A DNA stretch of 64,000 nt from Micromonospora polyrhachis (lineage in GTDB: Bacteria; Actinomycetota; Actinomycetes; Mycobacteriales; Micromonosporaceae): positions 6,956,501-7,020,500 of the forward strand of contig NZ_JACHJW010000001.1 of NCBI RefSeq assembly GCF_014203835.1. The letters run 5' to 3'. The translations under genes and the position numbers were made by a program. The notes beneath the pieces are model-generated. The model worked only from the letters and a program-made list of their open reading frames with translations. It was not told the DNA's origin and searched no databases. Positions 34,038 through 42,789 of this stretch are shown here, piece after piece. Numbering within the stretch: position 1 is the stretch's first letter; each line of letters starts with the position of its first letter.

Positions 34038-34083
34038 TCGGTCAGTCACGCATCCGTCGGTCAGTCACGCATTTGTCGGTCGG
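34038..34083. repeat. 19-bp direct repeat inside the respiratory operon
   Basis: Two 19-bp copies (34038-34056 and 34057-34075), TCGGTCAGTCACGCAT followed by CCG or TTG, and a partial third TCGGTCGG. They occupy the only sizeable gap in the leftward cta-qcr gene string and could be a regulatory or promoter element for qcrCAB. Confidence 0.75.
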
Positions 34084-34100
34084 TTGAACGTCTGGTGTGG

Positions 34101-34481
34101 TCAGTCGAGTGTCAGCAGGTAGGCGGCGATGTCCTGGGCGTCGATCGGTCCGACGCCCAGATCCGGCATGGCGGTGCCCGGCTCCACCGACTGCGGATCC
34201 TCGATCCAGTGCCGCAGGTTCTCGGCGTTGTTCGGCAGCTCCCCCGCCACGTAGGAACGGGCACCGAACCGGGTCAGTGGAGGCCCGACCAGTCCGTCGG
34301 CCCGGTCGACCCCCGGTACGGTGTGGCAGCTGCCGCAGCCGTACTGCTCGATCAGCTGTGCGCCCCGGGCCGGGTAACCGCTACCCGCCTCGGGTGGTGG
34401 GGGCGGCGACACCCGGGTGCAGGCAGTGGCGACACACACCAACGCCAGAGCGGCCGGCCACAGGGAACGGTTCCGCCTCAT
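34101..34481 (-). CDS. Lipoprotein monohaem cytochrome c
   Basis: A 126-residue class I cytochrome c. The N-terminus MRRNRSLWPAALALVCVATA then C is a lipoprotein signal with the anchored Cys at residue 21. The haem motif is CGSCH (about residues 49-53) and the axial Met lies in GTAMPDLGV near residue 100. It would shuttle electrons between QcrC and the oxidase on the outer face of the membrane. Its ATG overlaps the ctaG-like stop (ATGA). Confidence 0.88.
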   Translation of the reverse strand: MRRNRSLWPAALALVCVATACTRVSPPPPPEAGSGYPARGAQLIEQYGCGSCHTVPGVDRADGLVGPPLTRFGARSYVAGELPNNAENLRHWIEDPQSVEPGTAMPDLGVGPIDAQDIAAYLLTLD

Positions 34482-35434
34482 CTCGTCACCTTCCGCGTCA
34501 CCCGGTCACGCTCGTCGGGTGGCGTCGGATCGCTGCTCTCCGGTGGCATCAGGTCCCGCCCGGCGGGTGTCCTCCGATCGAGGCGACCGAACCAGCGCAG
34601 CACCAGTATCACCGCCGCTACCAGCACGGCCACGTCCATCGGAATCCACATCACCAGGCCGCCCCACTGCTGGTCGGCGAGGGCGTCCGGGGTGGTCGTC
34701 GCCAGTCTGTCGGCTGTCGTCTGTGTTCCGGTCGGATACAACGGCTCGGGTGCGAAGGTGAGCGCGGCGGCCAGCGCCGAGGCGGGCAGCATGGTCAGGA
34801 AGAGCAGCAGGATCCCGACCGGGCCGGGCAGGCGGTGCCGTTGCGCTCCCCACACCGTCGACCACAACAGCCAGGCGGCGGCCACGAACGTCGTGTGCTG
34901 CACCGCGTGCAGGGCATCGTCGCGCAGCACCGCCCGGTACGGTGCCGGCAGGTGCCAGAGCCACAGGACGAGGCTCTGGGTCGTACCGGCCACCGTGGCG
35001 AGGACCAGCGGCCGGCGTAGCCACCGCCCTATCGCGCCCACTCGCCAACGGGCCCAGCGGCGACGCAGCCACCGTGGGCCGGCCAGTGCGAACGGTAGTC
35101 CGGCCGCGCCCGCCGCCAGCAACGGGCCGACCATCAGCAGCAAGACCATGTGTTGGGCCATGTGACCGGCAAACGAGCGTTCCGCCATGGTGTGCAGCGG
35201 CCCGGTCTGGGTGGCGCCCAGCGCGACAATTCCCGTCACGAAGGAAACCACCCGCCAGGCTGGTACGACCGCCCCGATGCCCCGGCGCAGCCACAGCTCG
35301 TGCACCCCTCGGCCGTAGGTGGCCAACAGACCAGCGGTCGACACGACGAGCACCACCCCGGAGAGCCCGGTGCCGTCCGTACCGCCGTGGGCCAGCGGCA
35401 CGAACTCTCCGGTGAGGAGGGTCAGCGCTGGCAT
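34478..35434 (-). CDS. ctaG: CtaG/caa3-type cytochrome c oxidase assembly factor
   Basis: A 318-residue polytopic membrane protein with about seven hydrophobic segments, matching the caa3_CtaG family. The His-rich segment FAGHMAQHMVLLLMVGPLLA near residue 95 and LWHLPAPYRAVLRDDALHAVQH carry conserved His residues. The family is needed for assembly of caa3-type oxidases, probably in copper-centre maturation. The ATG at 35434 overlaps the upstream small membrane protein by 13 bp; a much longer open frame extends upstream but only in the shadow of the neighbours. Confidence 0.83.
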   Translation of the reverse strand: MPALTLLTGEFVPLAHGGTDGTGLSGVVLVVSTAGLLATYGRGVHELWLRRGIGAVVPAWRVVSFVTGIVALGATQTGPLHTMAERSFAGHMAQHMVLLLMVGPLLAAGAAGLPFALAGPRWLRRRWARWRVGAIGRWLRRPLVLATVAGTTQSLVLWLWHLPAPYRAVLRDDALHAVQHTTFVAAAWLLWSTVWGAQRHRLPGPVGILLLFLTMLPASALAAALTFAPEPLYPTGTQTTADRLATTTPDALADQQWGGLVMWIPMDVAVLVAAVILVLRWFGRLDRRTPAGRDLMPPESSDPTPPDERDRVTRKVTR

Positions 35435-35868
35435 GGCGGGAACACCAGGGTCGCGACACCACCGAGGACGATGATAGTCAGGAACAGCAGGTTCGAGGCC
35501 AGGCCGACCAGGGCCAGCATCCGGGCCCGGCCCAACGCGTGGCCGACGGTCCCGGCGCGCGGCGACCCGGCATCCTGCGAAGTACGCCACCTCCCGGCCC
35601 GGCCGGGCTCGGTACGCCGCCAGGCCAGGCAGGTGACCGCCAACGCGGCGACCGCGGCTGCGGCCGGAATCAGCACGGTCATCCCGATCACGTATCGCAG
35701 GGGCATGCCCGCGACCTCGGAACTTCCCGCCGCGCAGGCGAGTTCGTCGATGCTCCAGGCGGCCAGCGCGTGCACCGTCCAGGCGAGCGCACCGCCGAGC
35801 ACGCCGAACCACAACAGCAGTCCGCCGATGAGACCCGTCCGCCGGTCGGGCAGTCGATCGGTGGTCAC
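35422..35868 (-). CDS. Small membrane protein of the oxidase operon
   Basis: A 148-residue protein with three clear transmembrane helices (about residues 12-35, 53-77 and 118-142) and a basic central loop. It sits between ctaE and ctaG, overlapping both (GTGA with ctaE, 13 bp with ctaG), so it is part of the oxidase operon. It may be a minor oxidase subunit or assembly factor; I do not recognise a named family. Confidence 0.7.
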   Translation of the reverse strand: MTTDRLPDRRTGLIGGLLLWFGVLGGALAWTVHALAAWSIDELACAAGSSEVAGMPLRYVIGMTVLIPAAAAVAALAVTCLAWRRTEPGRAGRWRTSQDAGSPRAGTVGHALGRARMLALVGLASNLLFLTIIVLGGVATLVFPPCQR

Positions 35869-36470
35869 AGCCGTGGGGACAGGTAGACGGTGAACAGGAT
35901 GGCTGCCCAGACCAGGTCGACGAAGTGCCAGTAGAGCGCGGCGATCCGGACCCGCTCGTGCCGACGTACGCCGAACTTGCCGCGGAGGGCGGCGGCCAGC
36001 AACCAGGTCAGCATCAGTAGCCCGATGGTGACGTGCGCGCCGTGGAAGCCGGTGATGACGTAGTACAGCGAGCCGTACACGTCGGTGGTGAAGGTGAACT
36101 CCTCGAGGCTGGACGCGTACTCCATCGCCTGCAGGCTCAGGAACGACGCACCGAGTGCGATGGTGGCGGCCAACCCGGCCCGTAGTCGCCACTGCTGGCC
36201 CCGGCGGATCCCCCGTTCGGCCCAGAGCAGTGGCAGGCTGCTGGGTAGCAGCAGCGCGGTCATGATGAGCGGTAGAAACAGTTCTGGGGGACGGATCCCG
36301 GCCGGCGGCCACTGCGGTCCGGCCTGGAACCGCAGGTAGAAGTAGCTGCCCAACAGGGCGGCGAAGAGCGTTGACTCGGTGGCGATGAACAGCGCCATCC
36401 CCCACCAGCCGGTGGACCGGCCGGCGGGCAGTTCCGTGGCGAGCGCCGCTGGCTCGGTCACCGCCGCCAC
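35865..36470 (-). CDS. ctaE: Cytochrome c oxidase subunit III
   Basis: A 201-residue subunit III of the short actinobacterial form with five hydrophobic helices. Family segments: GWWGMALFIATESTLFAALL (near residue 25), EYASSLEEFTFTTDVYGS, GFHGAHVTIGLLML and ALYWHFVDLVWAAIL. The GTG at 36470 follows GAGGGG at short spacing; GTG 36461 is an alternative. It starts 8 bp after the ctaD stop. Confidence 0.9.
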   Translation of the reverse strand: MAAVTEPAALATELPAGRSTGWWGMALFIATESTLFAALLGSYFYLRFQAGPQWPPAGIRPPELFLPLIMTALLLPSSLPLLWAERGIRRGQQWRLRAGLAATIALGASFLSLQAMEYASSLEEFTFTTDVYGSLYYVITGFHGAHVTIGLLMLTWLLAAALRGKFGVRRHERVRIAALYWHFVDLVWAAILFTVYLSPRL

Positions 36471-36478
36471 GCCGCCCC

Positions 36479-38386
36479 TCACGTCGGCTCCGCTGGCGGC
36501 CACAGCCAGCCGACCATGGTCAGGGCGAGCAGGAGGCCGCCGCCGGCCGCCACCCAGTACCAGTCGAAGAGGAGGCCGCCGAAGACGACCAGGAGTCCGG
36601 TCGCGGCGACGAGTGGGCGCAACGACGACTCCGGCATCTCGATCGGCTGCTCGTAGCGGGCATCCAGTTCGCTGGTGCGGATGGTCTGGCGGCCCTCGGC
36701 CAGGGTCCGGGCCTCGGGTGCCCCGGCAGCCACGGATTCGGCGGTCCGGGGATCCCAGACCGGATGCAGGCTGTGCACCTCGGGCAGCACCGGGAAGTTG
36801 TAGGGGGCGGGCGGGGAGGTGGTGGCCCACTCCAGGGTGTCGCCGCCCCACGGGTCGTCGGCGGCCGGTTTGCCACGGCGCAGCGCGTGGACCACCCCGA
36901 CGACCACCAGGAGCAGGCCGACCGCCAGGATGTACGACCCGAGGGTGGCCAGCAGGTTCCACGGGTCCCAGCCGAGTCCCTCCGGATAGGTGTAGACCCG
37001 GCGGGGCATGCCGAAGAGCCCGGAGAGGTGCATCGGAAAAAAGGTGACGTTCATGCCGATGAAGATCAGCCAGAACGCCCATCGGGCCAGCCGTTCACTG
37101 AACATCCGGCCGGTGATCTTCGGCAGCCAGAAGTAGACCGCCGCCAGGATCGGGAAGACCGCGCCACCGAAGAGTACGTAGTGGAAGTGCGCGACGACGA
37201 AGTACGAGTCGGTGACCTGCTGGTCGAACGCGGTCAGCGCGAACATCGCCCCGGTGAACCCGCCGATCACGAAGGTGACGATGAACCCGATGACGAAGAG
37301 CAGTGGCGCCCGCATCACCAGCCGGCCCAGCAGCATGGTCGTCAGCCAGGCGAAGAGCTGTAGGCCGGAGGGGATGGTGATGATGGAGCTGGCCGCGCTG
37401 AAGAAGCTCAGGGAGAGCTGGGGCAACCCGGTGGCGAACATGTGGTGCGCCCACACCCCGAACGAGATGATCGAAATCGACACGACACCCAGCACGACCA
37501 GTGGGTAGGCGACCAGGCCGCGTCGACAGAAGGCCGGGAGGACCGCCGAGACGATTCCCAGTGCTGGCATCACGATGATGTAGACGTCCGGATGGCCGAA
37601 GATCCAGAACAGGTGTTGCCAGAGCAGCACGTTGCCGCCGGCCTCGGGATCGAAGAAGTGCGTGCCGAACCGGCGGTCCAGGAAGAGCAGTCCGTTGTCG
37701 AGGTTCAGCGCCGGCAGGGCGAAGAGCACCATGAACGAGGTGGCGACGATCGCCCACACGAAGATCGGCACCCGGTTCAGGGACATACCGGGGGCGCGTA
37801 GTTTCAGGGCGGTGACGATGAAGTTGATCGCGCCGGCGGTGGTCGAGATGCCGAGGAAGAGCAGGCCCAACGTGTAGACGTCCAGGTGCAGACCGGGGCT
37901 GTTCACCTCGTCGGTCAACGGTACGTAGGCGAACCAACCGCCGTTGGGCGCGGCTCCGGCGGGCAGGCTGGCCCACATGAACACCCCGGCGAAGAGGAAC
38001 ACCCAGTAGCCGAAGGCGTTGAGCCGGGGGAACGCCATGTCCCGGGCACCGATCATCAACGGCACGAGGAAGTTGCCGAACCCGAACAGCATCGGGGTGG
38101 CGAAGAGGAAGATCATCGCCGTGCCGTGCATGCTGAAGAGCTGGTTGTACTCCTGCGGCGACAGCAGCCCGGCCTCTGGTCCGGCCAGTTGGGTACGTAG
38201 CAGGATCGCGCTGACCCCGGCCAGTCCGAAGAACACCGACGCGGTCACCAGATAACGCCGGCCGATGCGCTTGTGGTCCACCGTGGTGAACCAGGCCCGT
38301 ACCGTCCGGGGCTCCTCCCAACGGGCGGCCAGCTGCTCGGCCGGCGCGGGGCCAGCTCCCGCGGGTAGCTCGGCGACCGTGGACAC
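36479..38386 (-). CDS. ctaD: Haem-copper oxidase subunit I (caa3-type)
   Basis: A 635-residue subunit I with about twelve core transmembrane helices. Catalytic-site motifs: the low-spin haem His in FSMHGTAMIF, the CuB His-Tyr motif in GHPDVYIIVMP (about residues 265-275), HHMFATG, and HFHYVLFGG with the two haem-a/a3 His. D267 sits where A1-type oxidases normally have the D-channel Glu (GHPEVY). The C-terminal 70 residues add two further hydrophobic helices as in caa3 enzymes. It reduces O2 to water with proton pumping. The GTG start at 38386 is preceded by a GGAGAGGGGGGA Shine-Dalgarno. Confidence 0.93.
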   Translation of the reverse strand: MSTVAELPAGAGPAPAEQLAARWEEPRTVRAWFTTVDHKRIGRRYLVTASVFFGLAGVSAILLRTQLAGPEAGLLSPQEYNQLFSMHGTAMIFLFATPMLFGFGNFLVPLMIGARDMAFPRLNAFGYWVFLFAGVFMWASLPAGAAPNGGWFAYVPLTDEVNSPGLHLDVYTLGLLFLGISTTAGAINFIVTALKLRAPGMSLNRVPIFVWAIVATSFMVLFALPALNLDNGLLFLDRRFGTHFFDPEAGGNVLLWQHLFWIFGHPDVYIIVMPALGIVSAVLPAFCRRGLVAYPLVVLGVVSISIISFGVWAHHMFATGLPQLSLSFFSAASSIITIPSGLQLFAWLTTMLLGRLVMRAPLLFVIGFIVTFVIGGFTGAMFALTAFDQQVTDSYFVVAHFHYVLFGGAVFPILAAVYFWLPKITGRMFSERLARWAFWLIFIGMNVTFFPMHLSGLFGMPRRVYTYPEGLGWDPWNLLATLGSYILAVGLLLVVVGVVHALRRGKPAADDPWGGDTLEWATTSPPAPYNFPVLPEVHSLHPVWDPRTAESVAAGAPEARTLAEGRQTIRTSELDARYEQPIEMPESSLRPLVAATGLLVVFGGLLFDWYWVAAGGGLLLALTMVGWLWPPAEPT

Positions 38387-38409
38387 GTTCCCCCCTCTCC
38401 GGGTACGGC

Positions 38410-39429
38410 CTACCGCAACGATTCGAGGTAGGTGATCAGGTTCGGCAGTTGCGCGGCGGGCACCGGCTGGGGTGGCATCGCGTTGCCGGGCTTGCTGACC
38501 TGGGCGTTGGCGATCCAGCCGCCCAGGTGCCCGGGATCATTGGGCAGCGTGCCGGCACCCAGGCTCCACCGGGCTCCGACATCGGACAGGTCCGGTCCGA
38601 CCGTCCCGTTCGCCGTGGTGCCCCGTACCGTGTGGCAGGCGGCGCAGGTGCCCTGGGTGAAGGCGACCTGTCCCAACCGCTGCGCCTCGGTACGGGGCTC
38701 GGGCGCCGGTGCGTCCAACTTCGCCAGCCAGGCGTCGAACTCGGCCCGGGGCTGGGCCACCACCCGCAGGCCCATGTGCGCGTGTTGCAGACCGCAGTAC
38801 TCCGCGCACTGGCCCCGGTAGCTGCCCGACCGCTCCGCGTGCAGCCAGGTCTCGGTGGTCTCCCCCGCGATCAGGTCGGTCTTCGGCATCAACTCCGGAA
38901 CCCAGAAGCTGTGCAGGACGTCGGCGGTACGCAGACGCACCCGTACCCGCTCACCGACCGGAATGTGGATCTCGTTGGCGGTGGCCCCGAAACGTCCGGC
39001 GTAGCGCACCTCCCACCACCACTTGTGGCCGGTCACGTCGACCGTCGTCGCCGAATCATCCGGACCGTCGCCCAGGGCCGCCAGCTCGCGCAGGCCCAGG
39101 CCGTAGACGGTGACCAGGATGATCAGGGGAATACCGGCCCCGGCGACCGCGACGAACCGTACCGGGTCGCCCCGGCGCACCTTGGTCCTCTCGCCGCGCC
39201 GAAACAGTAACGCCCAGCCAAGCAGCAGTAGGACCTCGGCAAAGACCGCGACGGAGATCCAGAACAGCAGCCACCACAGCCCCTCGACGCGGCGAGCCCC
39301 GTACCCGGCCGGGTCCAGGGCGGATGGCGCGTCGCCGGCACATCCGGTGAGGACCAGGGTGGCGATCAGCACGACGATCGCCGGGGCATGACCCGGTGAT
39401 CGTCCCGTTCGCCCGCTCGTCGGCTCCAT
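38410..39429 (-). CDS. ctaC: Cytochrome c oxidase subunit II fused to cytochrome c
   Basis: A 339-residue protein from the ATG at 39429. It begins with a lipoprotein-like signal (IVVLIATLVLTGC), then two membrane helices and a CuA domain with ligands in DVLHSFWVP and CAEYCGLQHAHM. A C-terminal class I cytochrome c follows with CAACH and axial Met in GNAMPP. The fusion defines a caa3-type oxidase, unlike the plain aa3 subunit II of most actinobacteria. In-frame starts at 39456 and 39513 exist, but the palindromic operator at 39466-39481 favours 39429 or 39456. It is the first gene of the leftward operon. Confidence 0.92.
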   Translation of the reverse strand: MEPTSGRTGRSPGHAPAIVVLIATLVLTGCAGDAPSALDPAGYGARRVEGLWWLLFWISVAVFAEVLLLLGWALLFRRGERTKVRRGDPVRFVAVAGAGIPLIILVTVYGLGLRELAALGDGPDDSATTVDVTGHKWWWEVRYAGRFGATANEIHIPVGERVRVRLRTADVLHSFWVPELMPKTDLIAGETTETWLHAERSGSYRGQCAEYCGLQHAHMGLRVVAQPRAEFDAWLAKLDAPAPEPRTEAQRLGQVAFTQGTCAACHTVRGTTANGTVGPDLSDVGARWSLGAGTLPNDPGHLGGWIANAQVSKPGNAMPPQPVPAAQLPNLITYLESLR

Positions 39430-39465
39430 GGTCGCCCGACGCTCTGCCTTCTCCATCGGAAGCAG

Positions 39466-39481
39466 CTTATTGCGCAATAAG
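39466..39481. promoter_or_regulatory. Perfect 16-bp palindrome between ctaC and ccmC
   Basis: CTTATTGCGCAATAAG is fully self-complementary and lies in the short divergent region between the oxidase operon and the ccm operon. It is AT-rich in a GC-rich setting, as expected for a dimeric repressor or activator site controlling both operons. The regulator is not encoded beside it. Confidence 0.6.
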
Positions 39482-39587
39482 TCTTCTACTGCACAGATGA
39501 CTGGATTCTCCATGAAACGACGCGAACAGCGCTAACTTGGGACAGTGGAGGGGTAAAGCGTAATAACGGCTAGGAACGGGGAAAACC

Positions 39588-40349
39588 ATGCCAGGAGTGT
39601 TCCGAATCCCGCTCACCTCCGGCCCTCGGGCTGCGGCGGATCGGCGCACTCTCGGTTGGGCGACGGCGGGGCTCACCGGGGCCGCCCTCGTCACCAGCCT
39701 GCTGATCGCGCCACCGGACCACATCCAGGGGGACGCCCAACGCCTGATGTACCTGCACGTACCGGCGGCCTGGACCGCGTATCTCGCGTTCGCGGCCGTC
39801 CTGGTCACCAGCCTCGCGTACCTGATCCGCCGCGACCTACGGTGGGACCGGTGCGCGCGGGCCGCAGCCGAGATCGGGGTGGGCCTGACCGCCCTCACCA
39901 TCGCTCTGGGTGCCGTCTGGGGACAACTGGTCTGGGGCACCTGGTGGGCCTGGGATCCCCGCCTGGTGAGCACCGTCCTCCTACTGCTCGTCTACGCCGC
40001 CTGCCTCACCATCCGACACCACCCCGGGGGTGGTGGTGAGCCCGCCGCACACCGGGCCGCGCATCGCGCCGCCCGGCTGGGCATAGCCGGCTTCGCCCTG
40101 GTGCCGCTGGTGCACTGGTCTGTCGTCTGGTGGCGCTCCCTGCACCAATCGGCCACCGTGCTCACACCCGGCAAGCCGCCGATCGACCTGCTGATGGGAA
40201 TCGCGTTGTTGCTGAGCATGCTCGCCTGCACCGTCGGTGCAGGTGGGGTCTTCCTACGCCGCGTCGCCACCCTGGAGGACCGGGTCCGGGACAGGACCGA
40301 CCGGCTCGCGACCCGCACACCGGCATCGGCCGGCCGGAAACACCGATGA
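39588..40349 (+). CDS. ccmC: CcmC-type haem handling protein
   Basis: A 253-residue membrane protein with six hydrophobic helices. The tryptophan-rich haem-handling motif reads WGQLVWGTWWAWDPRL near residue 115, and conserved His residues lie in MYLHVPAAW and PLVHWSVVWW. In System I cytochrome c maturation, CcmC presents haem to CcmE on the outer membrane face. The ATG follows a GGGGA Shine-Dalgarno, and ccmE starts by ATGA overlap. It opens the rightward ccm operon. Confidence 0.9.
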   Translation: MPGVFRIPLTSGPRAAADRRTLGWATAGLTGAALVTSLLIAPPDHIQGDAQRLMYLHVPAAWTAYLAFAAVLVTSLAYLIRRDLRWDRCARAAAEIGVGLTALTIALGAVWGQLVWGTWWAWDPRLVSTVLLLLVYAACLTIRHHPGGGGEPAAHRAAHRAARLGIAGFALVPLVHWSVVWWRSLHQSATVLTPGKPPIDLLMGIALLLSMLACTVGAGGVFLRRVATLEDRVRDRTDRLATRTPASAGRKHR

Positions 40350-40747
40350 GATCGGACCGCCGCGGCCGATACGCCACCCTCGCCATCCTGACCGCCGCCG
40401 TCGGTCTGCTGGTGACGAGCGGCCTCAACGGCACCCTGCGCTACTACCGCACCCCCGGAGAGGTCACCGCCGACCCCGCCACCAGTCGCGAGCGGGTACG
40501 ACTCAGCGGTGTGGTCGCGCCCGGGTCGGTCCACCACGAGGCTGGCCGCACCGTGTTCCGGCTCACCGAGGACGGCCAGGAGGTGACCGTCATGCAGCAC
40601 GGAGTGCCCCCGGCCACATTCCGGGAAGGAGAAGGCGCCGTCGTCGAGGGGGTACTCGGTCCCGACGGGATCTTCCACTCCGATCAGGTGATCGTGCGCC
40701 ACGGTAACGAGTACCAGGCGCCGTCCGCACCGCCGGCGGCGGGATGA
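40346..40747 (+). CDS. ccmE: CcmE haem chaperone
   Basis: A 133-residue protein with an N-terminal membrane anchor (about residues 9-27) and an OB-fold periplasmic domain. The haem-attachment motif H-x-x-x-Y is present in VIVRHGNEYQAP near the C-terminus, so it is the canonical His type rather than the Cys variant. CcmE carries haem covalently from CcmC to CcmF/H. Both ends overlap neighbours (ATGA with ccmC and ccmF). Confidence 0.87.
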   Translation: MRSDRRGRYATLAILTAAVGLLVTSGLNGTLRYYRTPGEVTADPATSRERVRLSGVVAPGSVHHEAGRTVFRLTEDGQEVTVMQHGVPPATFREGEGAVVEGVLGPDGIFHSDQVIVRHGNEYQAPSAPPAAG

Positions 40748-42789
40748 TCGGCACCATCGGCACGGCGACCCTCGCCGGTGGTCTCGTCGTGGCAAGCGCC
40801 GCCACCCTGCTCTGGCTCCGGGTCGCGCTGACCGGATCGGCCGTGCGCCGGCCCGCCCGGATCGCCACCGGTACGGCACTGCTGGCCGCCGTACTCACCT
40901 GTGGGGCCCTGGAGTGGGCACTGTTGAGCCACGACTTCACCGTACGGTTCGTGGCCGAGAACGGCGGCCGACACGTCTCGACGTACTTCACGATCACCAG
41001 CCTGTGGGCTGCCCTGGACGGCTCGCTGCTGCTCTGGCTGCTGATCCTCGGCGGATACGCCACGCTGTTGTCCCGACCCGGACCGCGCGCCCGCGCCGCA
41101 CTCCAGTCCTGGGCGATGACGGTGGTCAGTGCCGTCAGCGTGTTCTTCTTCGCGCTGACCTACTTCGCCGCCAACCCGTTCCGCACCGTCACCGCCCCGC
41201 CCGACGGTGGTCCCGGCCCCAATCCGCTGCTCCAGGAACATCCGGCGATGGGACTGCACCCACCCCTGCTGTACGCCGGCTACATCGGACTGGTGATCCC
41301 GTTCGGGTACGCGGTCGCCGCACTCCTGGTCGGCCGTCCCGGCACGACATGGCTGCGGGCGGCACGCGGCTGGGCCCTACTGTCGTGGTCCCTGCTGACC
41401 GCCGGCATCGCGCTCGGCGCCTGGTGGTCGTACGCCGTCCTGGGCTGGGGCGGCTACTGGGCGTGGGACCCGGTGGAGAACGCCTCCCTGCTCCCCTGGT
41501 TGACCACCACCGCCTTCCTGCACGCCACGCTGATGTCCCGACGTCGACCGCCGCTGGCCGGTTGGGACGTCACCCTGGCCTGCGCCAGCTTCCTCCTGGT
41601 CCTGGTCGGCACCTTCCTGACCCGGTCCGGGTCGGTGGAGAGCGTGCACGCCTTCACCGAGTCCGCGCTCGGACCGATGCTGCTGGTGTTCGTGCTGGTG
41701 ACGGCGGTTGTCGTGGTCACGCTGATCGGATGGCGGGCGCGATCCGTTCCCGCTGCCACACCCCCGTCCCCGGCGACCGGCCCGGCACTGTCCCGCCAGA
41801 CCACGTTGCTCGGCAACGGTGTCCTCCTCACCACCCTCGCCGCCGTGGTGCTGATCGGCACCGTCCTTCCGCTCGTCGCACAGGCGCTGACCGGCGTCCG
41901 GACCGCCGTCGGGCCGCCCTACTTCAACCGGACGGCGGTCCCGCTGGCCGTCGCGGCCGTCGTCCTGATGGGGATCGCACCCCTGTTGCACTGGCGTACG
42001 GGTCCGAGCCGGGAGATTCTGCGTCGGCTGGCCGTACCGGGCTACGTCGGCCTGGCAGTGGTCGCGGCCGTCGGCCTGGCCAGCCGGCCCGGCATGCTCA
42101 CCCTCGCCGCCTTCGGCGGTGCCGCGTTCGTCCTGACCGGAACCGGCACGCTGCTGGTCACCCGGGTACGTCGAGACACCACCACGACCTGGAACGCCGT
42201 CGCCCCGACGCGGAAACCCACCATCGGCAGTCGGATCCGGGGACTACTCACCCGACGGCGGGCCATCGGCGGGCTGCTGGCGCACATCGGTGTCGCCCTG
42301 GTGACGGTAGGGGTCGCCGCCTCATCCGCCTATTCCCGTACGACGGAGCGGGAGATCGCCGTCGGCCAGACGATGGCGATCGGCGGGACGGCCGTGCGGC
42401 TGGCCACGGTCGAGCGCGAGGGCGGTGCCGCGGAGATGCGGGTGACCGCCCAGCTCGTGCTGACCACGGACGGGAAGGCCGCCGGTAGTCTCCGGCCCGA
42501 GTTGCGCTACTTTCCCGCTCGGGACATGACGGTCAGTGTCCCCGGCATCCGATCCGGGCTGCTGCGGGACCGCTACGCGACGCTACTGGCCGTGTCGCCG
42601 GATGGCGGTCGGGCCACGATACGGCTGGCCGTCAACCCGCTGGTCAGCCTGCTCTGGGCCGGCAGCGGCCTGACCGTGCTCGGTGGTCTGCTGGCCATCG
42701 GCCGTCGGCCCCGCCCCGCATCGGCGCAACCGGCCACGACCGACCAGTCGGAGTCCCCCGTCGCCGTCGGAGAGGTCGGCCGGCGATGA
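40744..42789 (+). CDS. ccmF: CcmF cytochrome c haem lyase subunit
   Basis: A 681-residue polytopic membrane protein. The WWD domain is clear at GWGGYWAWDPVENASLLPWL (about residues 238-257), flanked by conserved His in MGLHPPLLY and later segments. About fourteen helices are followed by a periplasmic domain near residues 530-630 and a last helix. CcmF, with CcmH, attaches haem to CxxCH apocytochromes, here presumably QcrC, the lipoprotein cytochrome and CtaC. Confidence 0.92.
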   Translation: MIGTIGTATLAGGLVVASAATLLWLRVALTGSAVRRPARIATGTALLAAVLTCGALEWALLSHDFTVRFVAENGGRHVSTYFTITSLWAALDGSLLLWLLILGGYATLLSRPGPRARAALQSWAMTVVSAVSVFFFALTYFAANPFRTVTAPPDGGPGPNPLLQEHPAMGLHPPLLYAGYIGLVIPFGYAVAALLVGRPGTTWLRAARGWALLSWSLLTAGIALGAWWSYAVLGWGGYWAWDPVENASLLPWLTTTAFLHATLMSRRRPPLAGWDVTLACASFLLVLVGTFLTRSGSVESVHAFTESALGPMLLVFVLVTAVVVVTLIGWRARSVPAATPPSPATGPALSRQTTLLGNGVLLTTLAAVVLIGTVLPLVAQALTGVRTAVGPPYFNRTAVPLAVAAVVLMGIAPLLHWRTGPSREILRRLAVPGYVGLAVVAAVGLASRPGMLTLAAFGGAAFVLTGTGTLLVTRVRRDTTTTWNAVAPTRKPTIGSRIRGLLTRRRAIGGLLAHIGVALVTVGVAASSAYSRTTEREIAVGQTMAIGGTAVRLATVEREGGAAEMRVTAQLVLTTDGKAAGSLRPELRYFPARDMTVSVPGIRSGLLRDRYATLLAVSPDGGRATIRLAVNPLVSLLWAGSGLTVLGGLLAIGRRPRPASAQPATTDQSESPVAVGEVGRR

